A DNA stretch of 64,000 bases, taken from positions 28,482 through 92,481 of the forward strand of contig CAYVTZ010000011.1 in NCBI GenBank assembly GCA_964454685.1. Direction: 5' to 3'. The stretch is from CAYVTZ01 sp964454685 (lineage in GTDB: Bacteria; Bacillota; Clostridia; Christensenellales; Christensenellaceae). Of this stretch, positions 1 to 8,591 are shown in pieces (within the stretch, counting starts at the first letter, position 1; every line of letters begins with the position of its first letter). The position numbers were made by a program, and so were the translations under genes. A model generated the notes under the pieces. That model did no database searches. It was not told the origin of the DNA and worked only from the letters and a program-made list of their open reading frames with translations.

Positions 1-1
1 C

Positions 2-808
2 GTGGTGGAAGTACACATCCACTACGCTTGCGAACGCGCATACGAGCTGGAAGAAATCTTAAAAAGAAGATATCAGATGAACCAGGTAATCGTAGTAAAT
101 GACTCCAAGCTGGATTACAAAGATTCCCTGCGGGAGATGGGGAAGCTGGCTGCGGAATATTTCGACAGCATCGTCAAAGACAAAATGACGGTTGGGATAT
201 CGTGGGGCAGATCCATCAGCAAAATGATTGAGGCTTTAAAGGAGCGTCCGGATGTCTATTTGGAAATTGTGCAGATCATGGGCGGTGTGCGCAGCGACAA
301 TCATCCGGTGGATATCCCGGAACTGATCATTAACATGGCGCGTCGGTTCCGCGCAAAGGGATATCGTATGAATGCGCCGCTTTATGTGAGTGAGGACGCT
401 GCGCGCCAGACCTTGATGAAGCTGCCGATCATTGAAAATGTGCTGATCAAGGCTCGACGGTCTGACATTGTTGTCACGGGCGTGGGGAATGTATCGGATG
501 ACACATTTTCCTTCATGTGGGGAAGCCATCACAACTACGAGGATCTGTTGGAACTGCGTGAGCGTGGTGCGGTGGGGTTTATCTGCGCGCAGGCGTATGA
601 CATTCATGGAAAGGAAATCCAAAACAATTTCAATAAAAGCATTGTCGGGATCTCGCTCAATGATCTCAAAAAAGTGAAAACCGTCATGGGTATTTCCGGA
701 GGCAAGCAAAAGGCAAACGCTGTTGCGGGGGCACTGCACGGAAAATATCTCAATGTTCTTGTGACAGATCGAAGCTGCGCACAGGAAATCATCAGAATGG
801 ATAAATGA
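2..808 (+). CDS. SorC-family sugar-responsive transcriptional regulator (5' end outside window)
   Basis: The visible 268 residues form the C-terminal effector domain of a SorC/DeoR-like regulator, which binds a (usually phosphorylated) sugar and controls a neighbouring catabolic operon. Typical elements are the segment TVGISWGRSISKMIEAL near residue 62, where the family holds its ligand-binding glycine/serine loop, the IMGGV strand, and the late VMGISGGKQKANAVAGAL segment. The reading frame is open to the first base, so the N-terminal helix-turn-helix lies upstream of the window and the first valine is not a start. It ends 46 bases before the binding-protein gene and points the same way, so it is probably the first gene or local regulator of the following ascorbate-like operon. 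Family assignment is firm; the ligand is inferred only from the neighbours. Confidence 0.85.
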   Translation: MVEVHIHYACERAYELEEILKRRYQMNQVIVVNDSKLDYKDSLREMGKLAAEYFDSIVKDKMTVGISWGRSISKMIEALKERPDVYLEIVQIMGGVRSDNHPVDIPELIINMARRFRAKGYRMNAPLYVSEDAARQTLMKLPIIENVLIKARRSDIVVTGVGNVSDDTFSFMWGSHHNYEDLLELRERGAVGFICAQAYDIHGKEIQNNFNKSIVGISLNDLKKVKTVMGISGGKQKANAVAGALHGKYLNVLVTDRSCAQEIIRMDK

Positions 809-810
809 TT

Positions 811-829
811 TTTTGCACTGGATGCAAAA
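811..829 (+). promoter_or_regulatory. small stem-loop before the first binding-protein gene
   Basis: TTTTGCA (811-817) and TGCAAAA (823-829) form a 7-bp stem around a 5-base loop, just after the SorC stop codon and before the AGGAGG (841-846) of the lipoprotein gene. There is no T-tract, so it is not a classical terminator. It may mark an mRNA processing or stability site. Confidence 0.3.
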
Positions 830-854
830 CTTAATATTAGAGGAGGAAAAACAA

Positions 855-2021
855 ATGAAAAAGAGCGTAATTGTATGGATGCTTGTGGTTGTTTTAGCAG
901 CCACGATGCTAGCTGGCTGCCAAGCAGCACCGGCGGCAACAACATCACAGGAACCGGCAGCGGCGAAAGATGCGGCTGAACCGGCGGCAGCAGAGACGGC
1001 AAAAACAGAGGATGCGGCGGCGCCGGCAGACGGCATCAGCGTGTTTGACGGAGAACTCACCGTTGCGGGCGGCCCATATAAAGTGGCACTGTGCAACAAC
1101 TCTGTTGGAAACTCGTGGCGGATGCAGATGGTGGCGGAGTTTGAAAATGCTTGCAAGGAATTGCAGGATGCCGGTGTGGTAAGTGAATATTATATCACAA
1201 ACTCGGACGGCGACATCTCCAAACAGATCAACGATATGCGTGACTTGATCACAAAGGGCGTTGATGTGATTGCAATCACTTGCTCCTCCGGCACAGCGCT
1301 GACAGACGTATGTGATGAAGCGATGGAAGAGGGCATCAAAGTGGTATCCTTTGACAACTACCTCGAATATGAAGACGGACAGGTAAACGAGACCTCCAGA
1401 ATCGGAGTAGACCAGGAAGAATTTGGCAGAATATGGGCAGAATGGCTGGCGGAGCAGCTTGGCGGCAAGGGTAATATCATCCTGTTACAGGGTATGGCAG
1501 GCACCTCCGGCAGCGAGCAGCGCTGGGCAGGCGCAGAAAAAGTATTCACGCAGTATCCCGACATCAAAATACTTGGCGAAGGCTTTGGCGATTGGGATTA
1601 TGCAAAGGGCAAGACTGCGGCAGAGCAACTGATTGCGGCGCATGGTGAGAACATCAATGGCGTGTGGTCGCAAGGCGGCGCTATGACACAAGGTGCGATT
1701 GACGCGTTCAACGAACGCGGACTCAAGCTGGTTCCCATGACGGGCGAGGCAAACAATGGCATGCTGAAAGCATGGCAGGCGAATCAAGGCAAGGGATTCA
1801 CCAGCGTTGCGCCGGACTCTCCCTCCTATGTAAGCGTAGAAGCGTTGAAGCTGGGCCTGAAAGCGCTGAATGGTGAAGATGTTTCCGGATATCACGCGTT
1901 CCCGTTGCAAATGGTGACGGAAGAGACGCTGGATCAGTATGTGAAGCCTGATCTTCCGGACAGCTTCTGGGTATTCACACATTTGAGCGATGCGCAGATT
2001 GCGGAGTTGTTCAGCAAATAA
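855..2021 (+). CDS. sugar ABC transporter substrate-binding lipoprotein (RbsB type)
   Basis: A 388-residue periplasmic-binding-protein-like lipoprotein that captures a sugar outside the membrane and hands it to the permeases encoded downstream. The start is ATG 855, eight bases after AGGAGG; an upstream in-frame codon at 813 has no ribosome site. Residues 1-21 are a signal peptide with lipobox LAGC and lipidated Cys22, followed by an Ala/Glu-rich linker to about residue 55. The mature part has the type I fold: YKVALCNNSVGNSWRMQM at the first strand, then DMRDLITKGVDVIAITCSS, and GNIILLQGMAGTSGSEQR at the start of the second lobe. It is the first transporter gene of the SorC operon. The ligand is unknown; the ula-type enzymes downstream suggest L-ascorbate or a derivative. 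Confidence 0.92.
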   Translation: MKKSVIVWMLVVVLAATMLAGCQAAPAATTSQEPAAAKDAAEPAAAETAKTEDAAAPADGISVFDGELTVAGGPYKVALCNNSVGNSWRMQMVAEFENACKELQDAGVVSEYYITNSDGDISKQINDMRDLITKGVDVIAITCSSGTALTDVCDEAMEEGIKVVSFDNYLEYEDGQVNETSRIGVDQEEFGRIWAEWLAEQLGGKGNIILLQGMAGTSGSEQRWAGAEKVFTQYPDIKILGEGFGDWDYAKGKTAAEQLIAAHGENINGVWSQGGAMTQGAIDAFNERGLKLVPMTGEANNGMLKAWQANQGKGFTSVAPDSPSYVSVEALKLGLKALNGEDVSGYHAFPLQMVTEETLDQYVKPDLPDSFWVFTHLSDAQIAELFSK

Positions 2022-2030
2022 TGTATGGGT

Positions 2031-2058
2031 GCGGTGCACGGAGCAATCCGTGCACCGC
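2031..2058 (+). promoter_or_regulatory. perfect 12-bp intercistronic hairpin with GCAA tetraloop
   Basis: GCGGTGCACGGA (2031-2042) and TCCGTGCACCGC (2047-2058) are perfectly complementary around a GNRA-type GCAA loop. It lies between the binding-protein and ATPase genes and is not followed by a T-run. It therefore looks like a 3' mRNA stabiliser or partial attenuator rather than an end of transcription. Confidence 0.7.
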
Positions 2059-2078
2059 GTAAAAGTGAGGAGAAAACG

Positions 2079-3572
2079 ATGGACAGACACATGCTGGAAA
2101 TGACCGAGATTTCAAAATCCTTCGGCGGTGTACATGCGCTGAAAAAGGTTGATTTTTCTTGCGAAGTTGGAGAAGTCCACTGTCTTGCAGGTGAAAACGG
2201 TGCGGGGAAAAGCACGCTGCTCAAAATGCTGGCAGGGCTCTTTGCGCCGGACAGCGGAACCATTTCACTCAACGGGGAGATCGTTCGCTTTACCGGGCCG
2301 TGGGATGCGCAGAAAAAGGGAATCGGTATGGTGTTTCAGGAACTGACGCTGGTGCCGGATATGACGGTGCTGGAAAATATTTTTCTGAACATTGAACCCA
2401 AAAAGCGTTTCGGCATAGTGGATAAGCGGAAAATGCTGGAAAAGCTGAATGCGCTTATGGATCGGTATGACATCCACATCGATACGGAAACAGTTGTGAA
2501 GCGTATGTCGGTGGCACAGCAGCAGATGACGGAGATTTTGAAGCTGCTGCTGCACGACCCCAGCATCATTATTTTGGACGAGCCAACCTCGGCGTTGGCG
2601 CGCAAAGAGGTGGAAAAGCTTTATGCCATCATGCGCGCAATGACCGCGCAAGGGAAAACCGTTATCTTTATCAGCCACCGTATGGAGGAAGTGTTTGAAA
2701 TCTCTGATCGTATCACGGTGTTTAAGGATGGCGAAAAGGTGGGCACGCGTAAAATCAAGGAAATCAACGAAGAAGACCTCATTAAAATGATGGTTGGTCG
2801 CCCGCTGAACAATATCTTTCCGCACGGCAATGAAATTGATGAATCCCAAGTGGTGTTTGAAGCGCGGGAAATCGAGGTGGAAGGCAGCGTGCATGGCGTG
2901 AGCTTTCAGGTGAAAAAAGGCGCGGTGCTGGGTATTGCCGGGCTGGCAGGGCATGGGCAGACCGAATTGCTCAACAGCATTGCAGGCGTGATACCCAAAA
3001 AATCGGGACAGGTCTTGATCAATGGCACGGAAGTGAATACGAAAAAATCTTGGAAAGCGATTGAGGCAGGCATTGCCATCGTGCCGGAGGATCGTAAGAC
3101 AGAAGGGTTGATGCTTGCGCTGTCTGTTCGTAAGAATTTAACGGTAGCAAGCCTGAAAAAATATACGCAAGGCTTTTCCTTGAGCAGTAAAAAGGAAAAG
3201 GGATTTGTCAGCGATATGATCCGTAAGCTTTCCATCAAAACGGCGAGCGCGGAGCTGCCTGTGCAGAGTCTGTCCGGCGGCAATCAACAAAAGGTAGCAC
3301 TGGGCAAGGGGCTTGCCATCAATCCTAAAGTATTGCTGTTCAACGAACCAACGCGTGGCATCGATGTGGAAGCCAAGAGCGAGTTTTATAAGATCATGCG
3401 CGATCTTGCCCGTGAGGGCGTTGCCGTCATCATCACATCAAGCGATTTGATGGAGATCGTAGGCATGTGTGACAACATCGTTGTGATGTATGAAGGTAAG
3501 GTGACGGGTGAACTGGGGAAGCAGGACATCACGGAAGAAAACATCATGCGGTATGCCGTTGGCCTAAAGTGA
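2079..3572 (+). CDS. sugar ABC transporter tandem ATPase (RbsA/MglA type)
   Basis: A 497-residue double-NBD ATPase that powers the importer. The start is ATG 2079, preceded by GTGAGGAG. NBD1 has Walker A GENGAGKST at residues 38-46, the Walker B/switch LDEPTSALA and the H-loop FISHRMEEVFEISDR. NBD2 has the usual degenerate loop GLAGHGQTELLNSI in place of a P-loop, signature LSGGNQQK and FNEPTRGIDVE, where the Walker B Asp is Asn. This asymmetry is normal for the RbsA family. Its last codon overlaps the next gene's GTG start by 4 bases, so the permease is probably translationally coupled. The family is certain; the substrate is inferred from context. Confidence 0.93.
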   Translation: MDRHMLEMTEISKSFGGVHALKKVDFSCEVGEVHCLAGENGAGKSTLLKMLAGLFAPDSGTISLNGEIVRFTGPWDAQKKGIGMVFQELTLVPDMTVLENIFLNIEPKKRFGIVDKRKMLEKLNALMDRYDIHIDTETVVKRMSVAQQQMTEILKLLLHDPSIIILDEPTSALARKEVEKLYAIMRAMTAQGKTVIFISHRMEEVFEISDRITVFKDGEKVGTRKIKEINEEDLIKMMVGRPLNNIFPHGNEIDESQVVFEAREIEVEGSVHGVSFQVKKGAVLGIAGLAGHGQTELLNSIAGVIPKKSGQVLINGTEVNTKKSWKAIEAGIAIVPEDRKTEGLMLALSVRKNLTVASLKKYTQGFSLSSKKEKGFVSDMIRKLSIKTASAELPVQSLSGGNQQKVALGKGLAINPKVLLFNEPTRGIDVEAKSEFYKIMRDLAREGVAVIITSSDLMEIVGMCDNIVVMYEGKVTGELGKQDITEENIMRYAVGLK

Positions 3573-4543
3573 GGGGAACAAAACCTTTAACACTGAAATC
3601 CAATCATTTTTGGAACAAGAACAGTCAGGTCATCATTATATGTTTGTTCACCGTGGGGATCATGGTGGTTGCGGCGATCCTCGATCAGGACTTTTTAACG
3701 ACGCGTAATTTAAACAATTTTGTGCTGAATGCACTGCCACTGATGATCGTATCCTTTGGTGAAATGATGATTATTCTGACGGCTGGGATAGACCTTTCGC
3801 TGGGCAGCATTTTAAGCCTGAGCAATGTGGTTTGTGTGGCGGTTATGGATCCGAAGAACCCGATCACCATTCCACTTGCCATTCTGGCGGCGCTTGCAGT
3901 AGGATTGGGCTGCGGCGCATTCAATGGCTTGCTGGTTACCAAGGCGCGGCTTTCTCCTGTGATTGCCACCATCATTACGATGAATATTTTTGGTGGCGCT
4001 GCGCTTGCGATACAGCCGGTTCCGGGCGGTGATGTGCCGAGTGCGTTTGCGAAGTTTATGCTGGGGAAATCGGGCTTTCCAACGCATATCGTTTTGATGA
4101 TTGTTGTGACGCTGGTGCTGTGGGCGTTGACAACATACTGCGCGGCAGGCAAAAAAATGAGGGCAGTGGGCGGCAACGAGGATGCTGCATACTCCACCGG
4201 CATTTTGATTAATCGGGTCAAACTGCTCACATATAGCCTGGCGGGATTTCTAACAGCGATTGCGGCGGTGTTTTTGACGGCGCAGATGCGCAGCGGCGAT
4301 GCGGCGGTCGGCAATTCCTATTCCCTGAACGCCATCACGGTTGCGGTGGTGGGCGGCACGCTGCTTACAGGCGCGGTCGGCAACATTTTAGGAGCTGCGG
4401 CGGGCGCTTTTATGATAATGGTCATCAATAACATACTGAATTTGGTGGGTGTATCCTCTTTTTACCAGTATGTGTTTCAGGGACTGATTTTAATTGCGGC
4501 TCTTGCCATCAGTTCTCTGCGGACCAGAGCCCGCACAGCATAA
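3569..4543 (+). CDS. sugar ABC transporter permease 1 (RbsC type)
   Basis: A 324-residue integral membrane protein with roughly eight to ten hydrophobic segments. The RbsC family signature appears as LTAGIDLSLGSILSLSN after the third segment, the AVGGNEDAAYSTGILI loop follows, and the C-terminal part is VVGGTLLTGAVGNILGAAAG. With its partner permease and the RbsA-like ATPase it forms the pore. The best start is GTG 3569, which overlaps the ATPase stop codon (GTGA); there is no good ribosome site for it and no ATG nearby, so the exact start is uncertain by a few codons. Confidence 0.88.
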   Translation: MRGTKPLTLKSNHFWNKNSQVIIICLFTVGIMVVAAILDQDFLTTRNLNNFVLNALPLMIVSFGEMMIILTAGIDLSLGSILSLSNVVCVAVMDPKNPITIPLAILAALAVGLGCGAFNGLLVTKARLSPVIATIITMNIFGGAALAIQPVPGGDVPSAFAKFMLGKSGFPTHIVLMIVVTLVLWALTTYCAAGKKMRAVGGNEDAAYSTGILINRVKLLTYSLAGFLTAIAAVFLTAQMRSGDAAVGNSYSLNAITVAVVGGTLLTGAVGNILGAAAGAFMIMVINNILNLVGVSSFYQYVFQGLILIAALAISSLRTRARTA

Positions 4544-4570
4544 GGCATTCTTGGAAAGGTGGTTGAACAG

Positions 4571-5563
4571 ATGAATACAAATCAATTAAATGCTTCTTCG
4601 GGAATGTCGGTAAAAACAATAGGCAAAAAGATCGTGGAGACCGGATTGCTGGTCTATATCGTGCTCATTGCCCTACTCGTGGCGGCGCAGTTCATTATTC
4701 CCGGATTTTTGGACATCAAGAACATTGGCAACATATTAAAAATTGCCTCCTTTACCGGCATCGCGGCAATCGGTCAGACACTGGTAATCCTATTGGGCGG
4801 CATTGATATGTCGGTGTCTTTTGTGGTCACATTCTCCAACATGATCGCGGCGCAACTGATGCTGGGGTCGGATGCAAACATTCCCATCACGATTGTGGTG
4901 GTGGTGCTGGTGGGGGCGCTGATCGGCTTTGCCAGTGCGGCAGGCATCAACTTTTTGAAGATTCCGCCTATGATTATGACGCTGGGCGTGGGAACCATGG
5001 TACAGGGCATTGCGCTACTATACAGTAAAGGAGCGCCCAAAGGCAATGCTGCGCCACTGGTGCGGCACATTGTAAACGACACGGTTGTGGGAGGCTCGTG
5101 TTCGTGGATTGTCGTGATTTGGATTATTGTTTCCGCACTGGTGATTTTCCTGCTGTACAAGACAGTAGCAGGGCGCAAGCTTTACGCGGTAGGAACAAAC
5201 CCCATAGCAGCGCGTTTTGCAGGCATCAATACCAAGGCGGTGCTGATGATTTGCTATATGATCTCCGGTATTACAGCCGCGATGACAGGGCTGATTTTGG
5301 CCGGATACACGGGGACGGCTTCGGCAGAATCGGGAGAGCCATATTCGATGAACACCATTGTAGCGGTTGTAATCGGCGGAACAGCCATGACAGGCGGCAA
5401 AGGTGGATATGCCGGAACGGTTGCGGGAGCGATTATCATGACCGTGATTGACAGCATACTGACCGTGGTGAATATTCCGAAGTCGGGCAGAATGATTGTG
5501 CAGGGGCTGATGGTGCTGCTGATGATCATGATTTATGGCAGAAACAGAAAACAATACGTCTGA
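4571..5563 (+). CDS. sugar ABC transporter permease 2 (RbsC type)
   Basis: A 330-residue second permease of the same importer, so the pore is probably a heterodimer rather than the homodimer of classical RbsC. It has about eight to ten membrane segments, the motif LLGGIDMSVSFVVTFSN, the cytoplasmic loop AVGTNPIAARFAGINTKAV, and the terminal VVIGGTAMTGGKGGYAGTVAG. The start is ATG 4571, eight bases after AGGTGG; the GTG at 4559 is in frame but poorly placed. It ends 15 bases before the MttB-like gene, in one operon. Confidence 0.9.
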   Translation: MNTNQLNASSGMSVKTIGKKIVETGLLVYIVLIALLVAAQFIIPGFLDIKNIGNILKIASFTGIAAIGQTLVILLGGIDMSVSFVVTFSNMIAAQLMLGSDANIPITIVVVVLVGALIGFASAAGINFLKIPPMIMTLGVGTMVQGIALLYSKGAPKGNAAPLVRHIVNDTVVGGSCSWIVVIWIIVSALVIFLLYKTVAGRKLYAVGTNPIAARFAGINTKAVLMICYMISGITAAMTGLILAGYTGTASAESGEPYSMNTIVAVVIGGTAMTGGKGGYAGTVAGAIIMTVIDSILTVVNIPKSGRMIVQGLMVLLMIMIYGRNRKQYV

Positions 5564-5578
5564 TTGTGAGGGATGATC

Positions 5579-7087
5579 ATGAGTAGACAAGGTATGGAGA
5601 GCGGATTTCGATATATCGATATCCTAAGTGAGGAACACTTGGAGCGCGCGATAAACGGTATTTATCGCATCCTGGATGAGACGGGCGTGGTGGTGCAAGA
5701 TGTGCAAATGCGTAAGCTGTTGCGCTCCAGCGGCTGCGTTGTGGATGATGCGAATCAACGCGTGCGTATGCCAAAAGAAGCCATTGATCAGGCGATGCAA
5801 AGCTGCCCGAACGGGTTCGCCGGCAAAGCGCGTGAGGAGAAAAACGACATTCGTTTTGTACCCGGTCAGCAGACCTATTTTCTGAATGCCTGCGGGATGA
5901 AGCTGCATGACATCGAAACGGGCGAAAGCTATGAACCCACCCGAAAAGAATTCTATGAATATTTGCGTTTGATGGATGCGCTGCCCAACATCGACATCCA
6001 AAACTGCTTTCCGCTGTTTGGATTTCAAGGTGTGCCGGAGTGCATGAAGCTGATCGAGTCAGCGGCAGCCAAGTTTCGCGTATCGACAAAGGTGCAGATT
6101 GAAGGTTCGGTGTTTGACAACTACGTGTTTGAAAGCGCGCTGGCGGATGCGGTGGGCGCGGACTTATTTCAAATCGTAAACTCCATGGCGCCGCTGTGCT
6201 ATTCGCAGGAGAATGCGGAACAGATTCGCTTTTTTGCGGAGAAAGACATCCCATTCCACTTTGCGGCCGGTCCAACGCGGGGCATCACCAGCCCGATGAG
6301 CGCGGTGGGTTCCGCTATGCTCAACAATGCGGAAGCGATGGCGGGCATTGTGATGGCGCAGGCTGTCAGACCGCAGGCGAGGGTTTGGGTAAACAGCATG
6401 ATTATGACGCCGGACATGTGTTCCGGCAAGCCTGCCTTTGGCGACATCGGCAATTCTGTGACGGATATGATTTTTAATCAGATGTGGCGCAGGCTGCAAG
6501 TGCCATGCTGGTCAAATGCAGCCGCATGGACAAGCGCAAAGGAGATCGACTATCAGGCGGGATATGAGCTGACCATGGCTTTGATGACACAGGCGATGAG
6601 TGGAGCAACGGCAATCTCTTTTCAGTCCGGATTATACGCGGAGCTGAATGTGCACCCTGCCAAGGCGGTTATCGACGATGACATTGTCGGCATGGTGAAG
6701 CGGCTGATGCGGGGTGCGGATGTTTCCGAGGATGCGTTTGCGTTCGATTTGATTCGGGAGACCGGCCCGTTGCCGGGGAGCTATATGAACAGCGATATGA
6801 CGCTGTTTGGCTGGCGAGACGAGTGCTATATCCCGCAGGTTGCCAGCAGAGAGGACATTGGCGATTGGCTGCAAAGCGGCAGGCGAAGCATTGTTGATCA
6901 TGCGCGTCAACGCGCCGAAGAGCTGATTCAAGCACCTGTAAATTACTTGAGCGACGCACAGGAAGCGGCACTGGAAAGCGTACTGGATGAGGCACGTAAT
7001 TATTATCATTCCAAAGGCATGATTTCGCAGGAAGAATGGGAATTGTACCAGCAGGACATCCATTCTGACAATTATCCGTTCGGTTGA
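5579..7087 (+). CDS. MttB-family (trimethylamine-methyltransferase-like) protein
   Basis: A 502-residue member of the non-pyrrolysine MttB superfamily (COG5598), TIM-barrel enzymes that move a methyl group from a quaternary amine to a corrinoid protein. Recognisable features are the N-terminal ILSEEHLERAINGIYRILDE segment and the mid-barrel GPTRGITSPMSAVGSAMLNN followed by AEAMAGIVMAQAVRP, the family's most conserved region. The frame contains no internal TAG, so it is not a pyrrolysine enzyme. The start is ATG 5579, seven bases after GAGG; ATG 5573 is too close to that site. It sits between permease and sugar-kinase genes, and no corrinoid-binding subunit gene was seen in the window. Function in a sugar operon is unknown; it may remove a methyl group from the imported compound, or the fold may serve another reaction. 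Confidence 0.82.
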   Translation: MSRQGMESGFRYIDILSEEHLERAINGIYRILDETGVVVQDVQMRKLLRSSGCVVDDANQRVRMPKEAIDQAMQSCPNGFAGKAREEKNDIRFVPGQQTYFLNACGMKLHDIETGESYEPTRKEFYEYLRLMDALPNIDIQNCFPLFGFQGVPECMKLIESAAAKFRVSTKVQIEGSVFDNYVFESALADAVGADLFQIVNSMAPLCYSQENAEQIRFFAEKDIPFHFAAGPTRGITSPMSAVGSAMLNNAEAMAGIVMAQAVRPQARVWVNSMIMTPDMCSGKPAFGDIGNSVTDMIFNQMWRRLQVPCWSNAAAWTSAKEIDYQAGYELTMALMTQAMSGATAISFQSGLYAELNVHPAKAVIDDDIVGMVKRLMRGADVSEDAFAFDLIRETGPLPGSYMNSDMTLFGWRDECYIPQVASREDIGDWLQSGRRSIVDHARQRAEELIQAPVNYLSDAQEAALESVLDEARNYYHSKGMISQEEWELYQQDIHSDNYPFG

Positions 7088-7097
7088 GGTGAGAGAG

Positions 7098-8570
7098 ATG
7101 GCAAACATCATCAGCATTGACGCGGGCAGTTCCAGCCTGCGCAGTGTCTTATATGAATCGGGAGTGCGCAGATTTCTTGCGCAGCGCACATATCAGGCAC
7201 AATTCCTTGCGGACGGCTCTGTGCTGCAAGATCCACTGGAGTGGAAGAACGCGCTGTACGAGACGCTGAAAGACGTGGCAGACCATGCGCGTGAGTATGG
7301 CATAAGCGTGGACGCACTGAGTCTGACTTCTCAGCGATCATCGGTATTCGCTGTGGATGCGCAGGGGAACGCGTTGTGCCATGCGATGACATGGCATGAT
7401 AAGCGCAGTGTACCGATTTGCAAGGAATTGCGCGCGCACGAATCGTTCCTTTACCGGATGACGGGATTGCGATTAGATCCGATGTTTTCCGCTCCCAAAA
7501 TGGCATGGCTCAAGCGCAACGAAGCGCAGATCTATCAAAAGGCGCACAAGCTGATGGGAGTGCATGAATATATGCTCTATCATCTGTGCGGCGTGTTTGT
7601 GACAGACCATTCCATTGCAAGCAGAACGATGCTGCAAAGTCTGCATACGTTATGTTGGGAAAACGACTTGTCGGCATTGTTTGACATCGATCGGGAAAAG
7701 CTTTGCGAGGTACAAGCGCAAGGGAGTGTTTGCGGTGTGTTGAGCGTCGCGGCATGCCAAGCTTGCGGGCTGCCGTCAGGCATTCCGGTGGTTACGGCGG
7801 GCGGCGACCAACAATGCGGTGCGCTGGGGCTGGGGATTACCCGCCCCGGGCAACTGGAGGCGACAACGGGAACGGGAGCCTATGTGGTGAGCATATCCGA
7901 TTGCCCTGTGGTTGACCCTGAAATGCGTTTTTTGTGTAATGTTGCAGCGGTACCGGGACAGTTTGTGCTGGAAGCCCCCGTGCTGACGGCCGGAAATTTA
8001 TACCAATGGCTGGCAGGGTTCTGCTTTGCGGAGTGCAGCGGGGATGTGTATGCAGATATGAGCGCGTGTGCCGCACAATCACCCGTCGGTGCAAATGGCG
8101 TGGTCGCATTTCCATATTTCAAAGGCTGCGGCGCGCCACTGTGGGATACCACACTCAAAGGAAACATACTAAACCTTTCGCTGGACACGCAGAAAGGAGA
8201 TGTGGTAAGAGCAGTGCTGGAAGGTCTTGCATTTGAAATTTCGCGCAATGTGCGAGCAATGGAAGAAAGCCGCGGTGATGTCGCAGGCGAGATACTGGTG
8301 TCCGGCGGACTGACCAAAAGCAGCCTGTATGACCAAATCCTTGCGGACATGACGCAAAAGAATGTGTGTGTGGGAGATGATATGGAGGCGACGGCGGTCG
8401 GCGCGTGCATGAGTGCAAGCGTGGCACTGGGCGTGTTCGCAAGCTATGAGGACGCGATTGCGCAGTTGCCCGAGCCGGAAGGATTCTACCATCCGATCGC
8501 GGAGCAATCGCTGCAATATGATGCGCTCAACCGCGAGAGAATAGAGCTATTGCAAAAAATATACACTTAA
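7098..8570 (+). CDS. FGGY-family carbohydrate kinase
   Basis: A 490-residue two-domain kinase of the hexokinase/actin fold that phosphorylates a sugar or polyol with ATP. The N-terminal phosphate loop is SIDAGSSSLRSVLYE (residues 5-19), and the catalytic aspartate motif is GGDQQCGALG. The ATP-domain motif ATTGTGAYVVS and the late ILVSGGLTKSSLYDQILAD are typical. The start is ATG 7098, six bases after GAGGTG; the GTG at 7089 overlaps that site. In the ascorbate pathway of enteric bacteria, phosphorylation is done by a PTS. Here an ABC importer would deliver the unphosphorylated compound, so this kinase is the natural candidate to make the phospho-substrate of UlaG. That role is inference; lyxulose- or gulonate-type ketoses are alternatives. 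Confidence 0.85.
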   Translation: MANIISIDAGSSSLRSVLYESGVRRFLAQRTYQAQFLADGSVLQDPLEWKNALYETLKDVADHAREYGISVDALSLTSQRSSVFAVDAQGNALCHAMTWHDKRSVPICKELRAHESFLYRMTGLRLDPMFSAPKMAWLKRNEAQIYQKAHKLMGVHEYMLYHLCGVFVTDHSIASRTMLQSLHTLCWENDLSALFDIDREKLCEVQAQGSVCGVLSVAACQACGLPSGIPVVTAGGDQQCGALGLGITRPGQLEATTGTGAYVVSISDCPVVDPEMRFLCNVAAVPGQFVLEAPVLTAGNLYQWLAGFCFAECSGDVYADMSACAAQSPVGANGVVAFPYFKGCGAPLWDTTLKGNILNLSLDTQKGDVVRAVLEGLAFEISRNVRAMEESRGDVAGEILVSGGLTKSSLYDQILADMTQKNVCVGDDMEATAVGACMSASVALGVFASYEDAIAQLPEPEGFYHPIAEQSLQYDALNRERIELLQKIYT

Positions 8571-8591
8571 TTGATTTAGGAGGATTTACTG

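Noticed and set aside
236..1156. Antisense frame of about 306 codons over the SorC and lipoprotein genes
   Set aside because: No promoter, ribosome site or domain; fully explained by the sense genes.
5579..7087. Pyrrolysine-containing trimethylamine methyltransferase
   Set aside because: There is no in-frame TAG; the protein belongs to the non-pyrrolysine branch.
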